From JAICTV01 sp035634055 (lineage in GTDB: Bacteria > Planctomycetota > Phycisphaerae > Tepidisphaerales > Tepidisphaeraceae), in the NCBI GenBank assembly GCA_035634055.1, contig DASQDR010000245.1:1-64000 (forward strand): DNA of 64,000 nucleotides. Reading direction: 5' to 3'. How positions within the stretch are numbered: position 1 is the first letter of the stretch; each line of letters begins with the position of its first letter. Positions 18,867 to 27,488 of the stretch are shown piece by piece. The notes under the pieces were generated by a model. It did not search any database. It was not told where the DNA came from and saw only the letters and a program-made list of their open reading frames with translations. Position numbers and translations under genes: made by a program.

Positions 18867-21800
18867 GTGAGGAAGACGAACGGGTCGAACGGAGGCATTG
18901 TCGCCGCGCGCGGGGGCGCGCGTTCCGCCGTAGCGCGAGCCAGCGCCGGCGTGGTCGGCCCGCGTTCGTTCGGCACCGAGGCGCTGGAGCGACGGCTGTT
19001 CCTCAGTGGCGGCGTTCACGCGCACGCGTTGGAACACGAGGCGCACGGCGAAACGGTCGAGCTCGCTCCTTACAAGCGGAGCGCCCCCACCGCCAGGTCG
19101 GTCTTCACCGGGCAGTTCGTCGTCACCCTCGCCGACGGCGCGGGATCCAAGGCCACCGCAAAGGCCCACCGCGCCGCGCACGCTCGCAGCTACGTGGAGC
19201 ACGGCAATACCAACCTCTGGACCTTCCCCAAGGGCAAGTCTGCCAAGCAGATCCAGGTCGAGCTGAACGCCGACAAGCGGATCGCCGACGCCTATCCCGT
19301 CTACACTGCCCCCGCCGCCGCCCCGATGAGTGACGCGAGCGGCCAGCCGATGGCGGACTTCGCCGAGACCGAGCCCAACGATACCCGCGCGCTGGCGACC
19401 CCGTTCGCCATCTCGTCCACCCCCAACACGGTCTCGGCCTCAATTGGGGCCGGCGGGTTCGACGTCGACTACTACAGCTTCTCCCTGGCGGCGCGGTCCG
19501 GCGTCTTCTTCGACATTGACGCCGTCGAGGCGGGGCTCAGCACGATCGACTCGACGATCACCGTGTACAACGCCGCCGGCGCAGTCATTGGCGGCAACGA
19601 CGAGGGCCGCGACTGGGACGACTTCATCCTCTTCGACACCGCCACCACCCCCGCCTCGAGCGACTCAGCGCTTTACCTCGACCTGGCCGCCGGCACGTAT
19701 TACGTCGAGGTGACCAGCGCGGGCTCCACTCCGATGGGCGCGTACCAGTTGGAGATGTCCGCCGACAGCAGCTACACCTCCACGGTCCAGCCGCTGAACA
19801 GCAACCCCGGCGCCACCGACACGGTCCTGCTGGACTTCGACGGGCACGCCGCCACCGACAGTTGGGGCACCTACACGATCCCCGCGTACGACCTCAACGG
19901 CAACCCGGCGGAGTGGACCCCGCTGGAGCGCTACGCGATCCAGCGGATGTTCGACATCGTGGCCGAGGACTACGCGCCGTTCAACATCAACATCTCGACC
20001 ACCTACTCCGGCCCGTTCGACAACGGGGTGGGGCACCGGCAGGTGATCGGCAACAGCACCGGCTCCCAGGTCGGCTACGGCGGCTCGCTGGGCGTCGCCT
20101 ACCCCTACGGGTACAGCAACACCAAGGTGAACACCGCCTTCACCTTCGCCAGCAGCTTCCCGGCGCAGCAGTCGGAATCCGCCGGCGCGCCGGCGGGCTA
20201 CCTCAATTCCGACCGCGCCGTCGCCCGCGCGATCGAGATGGGCAACACCAGTTCGCACGAGATCGCCCACACGCTGGGGCTGCTGCACTACGGCGGGTCC
20301 AACGCGAAGCTCAACGGCATCATGCACTCGCCGGACTTTGGCCTGAACCGCGAACGCTGGCAGACCGGCACCACCAGCAACCTGTCCGGCGAGCCGGCGG
20401 CCGTGCAGCAGGATGACGCGGCCGTCATCAGCTCGCTCACCAACACCTTCGGCTACCGCGCCGACGACGCCGGCGACACCCGCGCCGCCGCCACCGTCCT
20501 GGCCGCCTCCGGCAGCAGCTACGCCGCCAGCGGCATCATCGGAACCGTCGGCGACAGCGACTTCTATCGCTTCACCGGCGGCGGCTCGACGCTGTTCAGC
20601 GTCGGCGTGCGCGAGAGCGTCGGCAACCTCGATGCCGTCATCAAGCTGTACAACGCCTCCGGCGACCTGCTGGCCAGCAACGATGGGACGGACCTCAGCG
20701 CCGCCTTCGGCTTCGCCCTGCCGTCGCCGGGCACGTACTACGTCGAGATCAAGGGGCACGGAACGCCCGGCGACATGGGGCAGTACCAGCTCAACATCGC
20801 ACCCTCCAGCACCGCCGGCGGCACCGGCTCAATCACCGGCCGAACGTTCCGCGACTTCACCCTCAACAACGTCTACGAGCCGGGCACGGGCGAGACCCCG
20901 CTGGCCGCCACCGTCTTCCTCGACTTCAACGGCAACAACGTCCTCGACGGCACCGACATCGCGACCACTTCCAGCGCCGTTGATGGCGCCTACAGCTTCT
21001 CCGGCCTGTCCGACGGCACCTACGTCGTCATCGGCCTCGCCCCCGCCGGCTACGTCAACAGCATGGGATACACCGTCACCGTCAGCGGCGGCGACGCGCA
21101 CGTCGGCAAGGACTTCGGCAGCTTCCCGCTCGTCTACACCGGCACCGGCGCCGCCGACCAGTTCACCCTTCGCGTCGCGCCTCACGATTCCACCCGCTAC
21201 CAGATCCTCGAAGCCAGCACCGGCTACGTCTACGACGCCAACTTCGGCTACGTCGCGCGGCTGACGTTCAACACCCTCGGCGGCGACGACGCCCTGACCA
21301 TCGACTACACCTACGGCAATCCGATGCCCGCCGCGAACGGCGTGCTCTATAACGGCGGCGACCATGGGGCCGCGGGAGACGTGCTGCTGGTCGCCGGCGC
21401 CGGCGCCAACGACAGCGTGACGCTGGTGGATCCGGCCCTGGATCCCACCGGCGGCAGCGTGGGCATCGGCGACGGGTCGATCGAGCGCGCGACCGTCAAT
21501 GGCGGCAACGGCAGCGACACCCTCACCATCGGCCGTGGGCTGCTCATGCCCGTCACCTTCAACGGCCAGGGCGGCACCGCCGACGCGCTGATCTACACCG
21601 GCGGCGCGGGCGCCGACGCGCTGACGCTGACCGCCGGCTCCGTCGCCGCCGGCGCGGTCACCCACGCGTATGCCACCGTCGAGAACCTGGTCGCCAACCT
21701 CGCCGGCGGCAACGACGCCGTCACCGTCGACCACGCCGCCGGCGCCGCCGCCACCACCCTCAACGGCGGCGACGGCAACGACACCGTCACGGTCATCAAC

Positions 21801-23177
21801 GGCGCGCAGCTCGCCACCCCCGTCTCCTTCAACGGGGAGAACAACGACGACACCCTGAACATCAGCGGCGGCTCGCCGTCGGTCACGCTTTCCGGCGGCG
21901 CGGGCGCCGACACGCTGAACTTCAACGGCACCGCCGGCGACGACACGATTGCCGTTGGCGGCTCGTCCGTCACCGCCGCCGCCACCGGCGTCGCGCGGTC
22001 GGCGGCTTACGCCGGGATCGAAGCGGTCCTCGTCAATGGCCTCGGCGGCGCCGACACCTTCACCGTCAGCGCCACCGCCGCCAGCGCGCCGGTCACCCTG
22101 GCCGGCGGCGACGGCAACGACGCCTTCAACATCGGCACCGGAAGCCTCGACAGCCTGCTCGGCGCGGTTACCGTCAATGGCGGGAGCGACGCCGACACGG
22201 TCAACGTCAACGACGCCGGTTTCGTCAGCGGCGAGCCGTACACCGTCACCGCCACCACCGTCGATCGGCCGTTCTTCTCGATCCTGAACTACGCCGCCGC
22301 CGAGGCGCTCGTGCTCAACGCGCAGGGCGGCAACAACGACATCACCCTGACCGGCACCGCCGCGACGACGCCGGTCACCATTAACGGCGGCGGCGGGAAC
22401 GACGCGCTCACCATCAACGGAGCGGCGTCGTCGGCGGTCACGTTCAACGGCGGCAGCAACGCCGCCGACACCGACACCCTCAACCTCAACGCCGGCAGCT
22501 TCACCTTCGACGCCGATGCCAAGCTGGGCACGGCCAACCTCGTGCTCAACGTCAACGCGTCGGCCGGCAATGGCGTGACGTTCAACGCGAGCCAGCACGT
22601 CAAGTCGCTCGCGGTCAACAGCGGCTTCGCCCGCGTCGCGGCCGGCGGCTCGCGCGTGCTCGTCACCGACACGCTCGCCTTCGGCGCGACCGGCACGCTC
22701 GATTTGACCAACAACGACCTGATCGTCCGCCTTGGGAACCTCGGGACGTGGGACAGTGTCAACGGGTACACCGGCGGCGTGCTCGGACAGGTGCAGTCCG
22801 GCCGCGCGGGCGGCGCGTGGAACGGGACCAGCGGCATCCTCACCACCCAGGGCGACGCCGCCGGTGCATCGCCGCTCACAACGCTCGGCGTGGCGACGGC
22901 GCAGCAGGCGCTTCAGATCGCCCCCTCTGCCACCGCCACCTGGGGCGGCGAGACCGTCAACGGCTCGGCCATTCTCGTCAAGTACACCTACATCGGCGAC
23001 GCGGACCTCAACGGGCGGATCAACGGCGACGACTACTTCGCCATCGACTCCAACGTCGCCCAACCCAACGCCCGCACCTGGGCCCTGGGCGACTTCGACT
23101 TCAATGGCAAGATCAACGGCGACGACTACTGGCTGATCGACTCCCACGTCGGCCGGCAGATCTTGGGTACGCTGTGA
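18867..23177 (+). CDS. Large exported metalloprotease with PPC-like, RTX-like and dockerin modules
   Basis: About 1436 residues from GTG 18867. Near the N-terminus is the planctomycete export-type motif EALERRLFLSGG. Then come a pro-region, a pre-peptidase-like domain (AETEPNDTRALATPF; YYVEVTSAG), a zinc protease core with HEIAHTLGLLH (HExxHxxGxxH) and Met-turn GIMHS, a second PPC-like domain, an SdrD/B-like domain (FRDFTLNNVYEPG; FLDFNGNNVLDG), and about 600 residues with scattered NGGDGNDTVTV-like calcium-binding repeats. The end has two dockerin-like loops, GDADLNGRINGDDYFAID and GDFDFNGKINGDDYWLID. It is probably a cell-surface or secreted metzincin. No cohesin is in the window. Confidence 0.85.
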   Translation: MRKTNGSNGGIVAARGGARSAVARASAGVVGPRSFGTEALERRLFLSGGVHAHALEHEAHGETVELAPYKRSAPTARSVFTGQFVVTLADGAGSKATAKAHRAAHARSYVEHGNTNLWTFPKGKSAKQIQVELNADKRIADAYPVYTAPAAAPMSDASGQPMADFAETEPNDTRALATPFAISSTPNTVSASIGAGGFDVDYYSFSLAARSGVFFDIDAVEAGLSTIDSTITVYNAAGAVIGGNDEGRDWDDFILFDTATTPASSDSALYLDLAAGTYYVEVTSAGSTPMGAYQLEMSADSSYTSTVQPLNSNPGATDTVLLDFDGHAATDSWGTYTIPAYDLNGNPAEWTPLERYAIQRMFDIVAEDYAPFNINISTTYSGPFDNGVGHRQVIGNSTGSQVGYGGSLGVAYPYGYSNTKVNTAFTFASSFPAQQSESAGAPAGYLNSDRAVARAIEMGNTSSHEIAHTLGLLHYGGSNAKLNGIMHSPDFGLNRERWQTGTTSNLSGEPAAVQQDDAAVISSLTNTFGYRADDAGDTRAAATVLAASGSSYAASGIIGTVGDSDFYRFTGGGSTLFSVGVRESVGNLDAVIKLYNASGDLLASNDGTDLSAAFGFALPSPGTYYVEIKGHGTPGDMGQYQLNIAPSSTAGGTGSITGRTFRDFTLNNVYEPGTGETPLAATVFLDFNGNNVLDGTDIATTSSAVDGAYSFSGLSDGTYVVIGLAPAGYVNSMGYTVTVSGGDAHVGKDFGSFPLVYTGTGAADQFTLRVAPHDSTRYQILEASTGYVYDANFGYVARLTFNTLGGDDALTIDYTYGNPMPAANGVLYNGGDHGAAGDVLLVAGAGANDSVTLVDPALDPTGGSVGIGDGSIERATVNGGNGSDTLTIGRGLLMPVTFNGQGGTADALIYTGGAGADALTLTAGSVAAGAVTHAYATVENLVANLAGGNDAVTVDHAAGAAATTLNGGDGNDTVTVINGAQLATPVSFNGENNDDTLNISGGSPSVTLSGGAGADTLNFNGTAGDDTIAVGGSSVTAAATGVARSAAYAGIEAVLVNGLGGADTFTVSATAASAPVTLAGGDGNDAFNIGTGSLDSLLGAVTVNGGSDADTVNVNDAGFVSGEPYTVTATTVDRPFFSILNYAAAEALVLNAQGGNNDITLTGTAATTPVTINGGGGNDALTINGAASSAVTFNGGSNAADTDTLNLNAGSFTFDADAKLGTANLVLNVNASAGNGVTFNASQHVKSLAVNSGFARVAAGGSRVLVTDTLAFGATGTLDLTNNDLIVRLGNLGTWDSVNGYTGGVLGQVQSGRAGGAWNGTSGILTTQGDAAGASPLTTLGVATAQQALQIAPSATATWGGETVNGSAILVKYTYIGDADLNGRINGDDYFAIDSNVAQPNARTWALGDFDFNGKINGDDYWLIDSHVGRQILGTL

Positions 23178-23189
23178 CCCGCGCCGCGG

Positions 23190-23332
23190 GAATGACGAAT
23201 GACGAAATCAGGATGACAGTCAAATCCGAATGACGAAGCGCGAAGCAGAAGTGGCTTTTCCGCATTCGTGATTCGGGTTTCGTCATTGATTCGTCATTCT
23301 TATTTCGTCATTGGGGTTTGGCGAAGTGGGTT
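23190..23332. repeat. Inverted-repeat element, family E (AATGACGAA phrases)
   Basis: Left half repeats GAATGACGAATGACGAAA and CCGAATGACGAAG; right half carries complements such as TTTCGTCATTGATTCGTCATT. The two halves fold into one imperfect long hairpin. AT-rich compared with the flanks. It fills the gap between two convergent genes (stops at 23177 and 23368). Confidence 0.8.
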
Positions 23333-23367
23333 TCGCTGTTCGGTCTTCATCGCCCCCCAACCGCGCG

Positions 23368-24084
23368 TCACCGCATCTTCTTCGCCTTCACCTCCTCCGC
23401 CTTGATGAACTTCGGCCCCGCCGGGCAGTGCGGGAGGAGCGGGCACTCCGGGCAGCGCGGCTTGCGCGCCTGGCAGATCTGCCGACCGTGGTGGATCAGG
23501 AGGTGCGACCAGAGCGTCCACTGGTCGCGCGGGACGATCTGCACCAAGTCCTGCTCGATCTTCACCGCGTCCACCGCGTGGCTCGTCAGCCCGAGCCGGT
23601 TGCTGACGCGCGTGACGTGCGTGTCCACCACCACGCCGACGTTGATGTCGAACGCGTTGCCCAGCACGACGTTGGCGGTCTTGCGGCCGACGCCGGGCAG
23701 GTGAACCAGCTCTTCCATCGTCGCCGGCACCTTCCCCGCGTGCCGCTCCACCAGCGCCGCCCCCATGCCGCGCAGGCTCTTGGTCTTATTGCGGTAAAAG
23801 CCGGTCGACTGGATGTCCTTCTCCAGTTCCTCCGGCTCGACCGCCGCGTAGTCCTTCGCGCTGGGGTACTTCTTGAACAGCGACGGCGTCACCAGGTTCA
23901 CGCGCTCATCGGTGCACTGCGCGGAAAGGATCGTGGCCACCAGCAGTTCGAGCGGGTTGGTGTAATCGAGGCTGCACCGCGCGTCGGGGTACGTCTGCTT
24001 CAGAATCGGCAGGATCGCCGCCACGCGCTGCCGGCGGGCCGCGGTCGTCTTGCTGCTCTTGCTGGACTTGGCGGGCGTGGGCAT
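23368..24084 (-). CDS. nth: Endonuclease III
   Basis: Base-excision repair glycosylase/AP lyase for oxidised pyrimidines. 238 residues, slightly longer than E. coli Nth through a Lys/Ser-rich N-terminus. The helix-hairpin-helix LPGVGRKTANVV carries the catalytic Lys, VVVDTHV the catalytic Asp, and CQARKPRCPECPLLPHC is the CX6-7CX2CX5C 4Fe-4S site. It converges with the metalloprotease gene across repeat E. Confidence 0.96.
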   Translation of the reverse strand: MPTPAKSSKSSKTTAARRQRVAAILPILKQTYPDARCSLDYTNPLELLVATILSAQCTDERVNLVTPSLFKKYPSAKDYAAVEPEELEKDIQSTGFYRNKTKSLRGMGAALVERHAGKVPATMEELVHLPGVGRKTANVVLGNAFDINVGVVVDTHVTRVSNRLGLTSHAVDAVKIEQDLVQIVPRDQWTLWSHLLIHHGRQICQARKPRCPECPLLPHCPAGPKFIKAEEVKAKKMR

Positions 24085-24149
24085 GCGGATGGGTTCCTCG
24101 CGATATCCGGCCCGGCCTGCTCGCGCGATCTCGCGCGCGCGCGCAGCGA

Positions 24150-24716
24150 TCAGGCGGGGATCAGGATGGTATTCGTCTGTCGAATGCCGGCGCTGAACAG
24201 GATCATCCCCAGCAGCAGCGCGACGCGGAAGGCAAGCACCATCGCCGTCTCCGACTGATCCACGTTCAGCCGGTCCAGCGCGGGGTTGGCAACGTCCGGC
24301 TCGTCGGCGTGGTCAACGTACTCCTGGCGGTTCCGCCACATCCGCGGCCAGGCGACGCGCCACTCGTAGACCAGCAGCGCGACCGCCCCAAGGTAAAGCC
24401 CCGCGCGGGCGATGGGCGGCATCAGCAGCGCGCCGCCGGGACGGAGAACGATCCACTGCCCGATGGTCGCGACCAGCAGGGCGGCCGCGCACGCGAGCTC
24501 GACGCGGTGCACGACGCTCATGATCCGCCCGACGATCGCTCCGCCCAGCAGCGTGCCGTGCTGCCCTTCGAGGTTCACGCTGAGGACGTTGGTGAGCACG
24601 AGGTGGCTGTCGCGCGTGGCCCGCATGATCAGCGGCGCCGCGATCGCCACGAACAGCACGCCGCCGAACCAGGTCGAGAGGGCGAGCCAGTAGATGATCT
24701 GGATGAGGTCGAACAC
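24150..24716 (-). CDS. DUF4149-like integral membrane protein
   Basis: 188 residues with four predicted membrane helices (first IIYWLALSTWFGGVLFVAIA, last VLAFRVALLLGMILFSAGI). The N-terminal WFGG and the Glu/His-containing linker after helix 2 fit the DUF4149 family, whose function is unknown. GTG start at 24716. Spacing of 65 bp to nth suggests cotranscription, without an obvious functional link. Confidence 0.65.
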   Translation of the reverse strand: MFDLIQIIYWLALSTWFGGVLFVAIAAPLIMRATRDSHLVLTNVLSVNLEGQHGTLLGGAIVGRIMSVVHRVELACAAALLVATIGQWIVLRPGGALLMPPIARAGLYLGAVALLVYEWRVAWPRMWRNRQEYVDHADEPDVANPALDRLNVDQSETAMVLAFRVALLLGMILFSAGIRQTNTILIPA

Positions 24717-24919
24717 GCGGGGGATTGTTGCCTGTTACTCGCTACTTGTCACTCCGCGTCGCATCTGCCGCTCCTCATGCCGGCGCCGCGGTCACTCGTG
24801 GCGCTCCCTCTTCGTCTTGGCACGCCGGCGGAAGCCCCTGGTCCGTTCTCCGAGATCGCGCGCGCGCACACAATAGTCGTTTCGCAAGCGTCGCCAGGCG
24901 TCGGGGGGCCGGCGGCGGT

Positions 24920-25399
24920 TCATCCATCGGCGCGCTGGAGGTACCCCAGCACTTCCTTATCGTGGCCCTCCGGCTTCACCTTTTCGAAGACGTGCTCGAT
25001 CGTGCCGTCCTTGCCGATGATGAAGGTCGTGCGCGCGGCGCCCCAGTACTTCTTGCCGTACATGCTCCTTTCCTGCCACGCGCCATACTGCTCGGTCACC
25101 GCGTGATCGGCGTCGGCCAGCAGCGGGAAGTTCAGGTCGAACTTCTCGGCGAACTTCGTCACGTCCGCCACCGGGTCCGGGCTCACGCCGAACACGGGGA
25201 CGCCGAGCTGCTGGTACCCGGCGATGGCGTCGCGGAAGCCGCACGCCTCCTTGGTGCAGCCGGGCGTGTCGGCGCGCGGGTAAAAGTAGAGCACCACCCG
25301 CTTGCCGCGGTAGTCCGCCAGGTCGATGGCTTGGCCGGTGCTGGAGGGGAGCTTGAACGTCGGCGCCTTCGCGCCCGGCTGGAGTGTCTCGTTTGCCAA
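24920..25399 (-). CDS. bcp: Thiol peroxidase, Bcp/PrxQ type
   Basis: 159-residue peroxiredoxin reducing H2O2 and organic hydroperoxides. PRADTPGCTKEACGFRD carries the peroxidatic Cys (about 48) and resolving Cys five residues on, the BCP arrangement; FGVSPD follows. TTG start at 25399 with AAGGA upstream. It follows a YqeY-like gene in the same direction with an 85-bp gap. Confidence 0.93.
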   Translation of the reverse strand: MANETLQPGAKAPTFKLPSSTGQAIDLADYRGKRVVLYFYPRADTPGCTKEACGFRDAIAGYQQLGVPVFGVSPDPVADVTKFAEKFDLNFPLLADADHAVTEQYGAWQERSMYGKKYWGAARTTFIIGKDGTIEHVFEKVKPEGHDKEVLGYLQRADG

Positions 25400-25484
25400 G
25401 ATGATTTGTCCTTCAGGGGCGGCCGGTGGCCGACCGTTTTTCTGCTGTGCGTGACGCTTCGCCCGCGCCGGAACGCCGCCCGGC

Positions 25485-25919
25485 TTACTTTCCCGCCAGC
25501 TTCTGCTTCAGTAGCTGGTTCGCCTGCGCCGCATCGACGCCCGCCCCGTGCGCCTTCATGAACGCGCCCATCGCGCGGCCGAAATCCTTCTCTCCGAAGC
25601 TGTTCTTCGCCAGGAAGTCCTCCACCAGCTTCTCGGTGTCGCCGGCCGACGCCTTCCTGGGCAGGTATTCCTCGACGATGGCGATCTCGCTCTTGAGCTG
25701 GTTCGCCTCGGCCGGCTTGCCCAGCTTCTCGTACTCTTCGACGCCCTTGCGGAGCTTGCGGGCGTAGGCGTCAACCACCTGCTCGGCGGTCGGCTTGTTG
25801 GGCATCAGGTCGATGTTCTTCACGTCGCTGAGGAGCATGCGGATCACCCCCAGCCGCTCCTTCTGCCCGCCCTTCAGTGCCGCCTTCATGTCCTCGCTCA
25901 GCCGCGCTTGCAGGTCCAT
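25485..25919 (-). CDS. GatB/YqeY domain protein
   Basis: 144 residues, all of it the GatB/YqeY helical domain (LQARLSEDMKAALKGGQKER; IRMLLSDVKN; IVEEYLP; GRAMGAFMK). In GatB this domain binds tRNA; free-standing YqeY-type proteins are widespread and their role is not settled. Divergent from rho across a 234-bp gap. Confidence 0.88.
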   Translation of the reverse strand: MDLQARLSEDMKAALKGGQKERLGVIRMLLSDVKNIDLMPNKPTAEQVVDAYARKLRKGVEEYEKLGKPAEANQLKSEIAIVEEYLPRKASAGDTEKLVEDFLAKNSFGEKDFGRAMGAFMKAHGAGVDAAQANQLLKQKLAGK

Positions 25920-26153
25920 TGTGCCGCTTCCTTTGTATGCGTTGGTGCCCTTATGTTATAACCCTTGGGGAGGGGCTTTTCCCGTCGCTTGCGCGCGTCG
26001 CCGTGGTTCGTTGCCCGTCGTCCGTCCGCGCCGCCGGTCCTGCGGGCGGCGCGGCGCGGGTGATTTTGGGACACCTCGATCACGTCACATGAGCAACTGA
26101 CGCCGCGACCAGACCACGACCACCGACAGACCACGACCCCCGACAACGGACAG

Positions 26154-27254
26154 GTGATGCAGCCCGGCAACAGCGTCGAAGGAATTCTACAAGTCGCGGA
26201 CGAGCGCCAGGACGGGCACCTCCGCGACCCGCAGCACCCCCTCCGCCCCGTGCGCGGCAACGTGATCGTCCCCCGCCAGGTGATCCGCAACCTCCGCCTG
26301 CGGCCGGGGCTGATGCTCACCGGCACGCCGCGCGGGCGGAACCTCGACCGCATCGACACCATCGAGGGGCTCCACCCCGACGAGTACGGCTCGAAGATCC
26401 ACCTTTACGAGGGGACCGCGCTCGACCCGGCGCCGATGCTCAAGCTGGAGCACGACCCCAAGGAGCCCACCACCCGCATCATGGACATCCTCGCGCCGGT
26501 GGGGTTCGGCCAGCGCGGGCTGATCGTTGCCCCGCCGCGCACGGGCAAGACCATCCTGCTCCAGAACATCGCCCGCGGCATCCACGCCAACTACCCGCAC
26601 GTGGAGCTGATGCTCCTGCTGGTCGACGAGCGGCCGGAGGAGGTGACGGACATGAAGCGCAACGTGCCCGGCACCGTTTACGCCAGCTCCAACGACAACA
26701 CGGTGGAAAAGCACCTGGACCTCTCGCAGCTCATCATCGAGCGCTGCAAGCGAAAGGTGGAGTTCGGCAAGGACGTGGTCGTGCTGCTCGACTCGCTCAC
26801 GCGCCTCGGGCGCAGCTTCAACGTCGGCGGGCCGAGCGGCGGGCGGACGATGTCGGGCGGGCTCGACAACCGCGCGCTCGAGATCCCCAAGCGCCTGTTC
26901 GGCGCCGCCCGCAAGCTCGAGGAGGGCGGCTCCCTAACGATCCTGGCCACCTGCCTGATCGAAACCGGCTCGCGGATGGACCAGATCATCTTCGAGGAGT
27001 TCAAGGGGACCGGCAACATGGAGATGACGCTGGACCGAAACCTGTCCAACCTGCGCATCTTCCCGGCGCTGAACATCGCCTCTTCCGGCACCCGCAAGGA
27101 GGAGAAGCTGATGAGCGAGAAGGAGCTGGCCGCCGCGCGGCAGATCCGCCGCCACCTCATGAACATGCCCCCGCCGCAGGCGATGAAGAACCTGCTCGAC
27201 GCCCTGGCCAAGACCAAGAGCAACGCGGATTTGTACGCGGGGATGCGCGTCTAG
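26154..27254 (+). CDS. rho: Transcription termination factor Rho, short N-terminus
   Basis: RNA-dependent hexameric helicase that ends transcription. 366 residues versus 419 in E. coli: it starts directly at the RNA-binding OB fold (GILQVADERQDGHLRDP; VIVPRQVIRNLRLRPG) and lacks the N-terminal helical Rho_N domain. The motor is intact: Walker A VAPPRTGKT, VDERPEEVT, Walker B VVLLDSLTR, LDNRALEIPKRLFGAARKLE, EEFKGTGNMEM. Start is GTG 26154 or ATG 26157; the frame is open upstream to a TGA at 26061 but only through low-complexity GAC/CAC-rich sequence. No strong ribosome site is visible. Confidence 0.95.
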   Translation: MMQPGNSVEGILQVADERQDGHLRDPQHPLRPVRGNVIVPRQVIRNLRLRPGLMLTGTPRGRNLDRIDTIEGLHPDEYGSKIHLYEGTALDPAPMLKLEHDPKEPTTRIMDILAPVGFGQRGLIVAPPRTGKTILLQNIARGIHANYPHVELMLLLVDERPEEVTDMKRNVPGTVYASSNDNTVEKHLDLSQLIIERCKRKVEFGKDVVVLLDSLTRLGRSFNVGGPSGGRTMSGGLDNRALEIPKRLFGAARKLEEGGSLTILATCLIETGSRMDQIIFEEFKGTGNMEMTLDRNLSNLRIFPALNIASSGTRKEEKLMSEKELAAARQIRRHLMNMPPPQAMKNLLDALAKTKSNADLYAGMRV

Positions 27255-27314
27255 CGCGTGCGCATTTCCGCACTCCGTCCGCGGCAAGCCTCGTCTCAGA
27301 ATGTCGCGGTGCGG

Positions 27315-27405
27315 TGTCATCCCGAAGCATACTCGAGAGGGATCTCGGGTTCACGAGCACCGATTGCCAGCCCGAGATCCCTCGCGGGTACGCTTCGGGA
27401 TGACA
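27315..27405. repeat. Inverted-repeat element, family A copy 2
   Basis: Two 35-nt arms, starting TGTCATCCCGAAGC and ending GCTTCGGGATGACA, pair at 32 of 35 positions around a 21-nt loop. The inner core GAGGGATCTCGGG is shared with the copy at 5401-5486, as is the downstream GGTTTGCCGCT tail. It lies between the convergent rho and PfkB-kinase genes. Confidence 0.9.
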
Positions 27406-27488
27406 GGGCAGGTTTGCCGCTCAACAGTCCTGGCGTATGTCGGCGCCCCCATCGTCGCGGGCACGCGCGTTGACGGGCCAGCAGCCGG

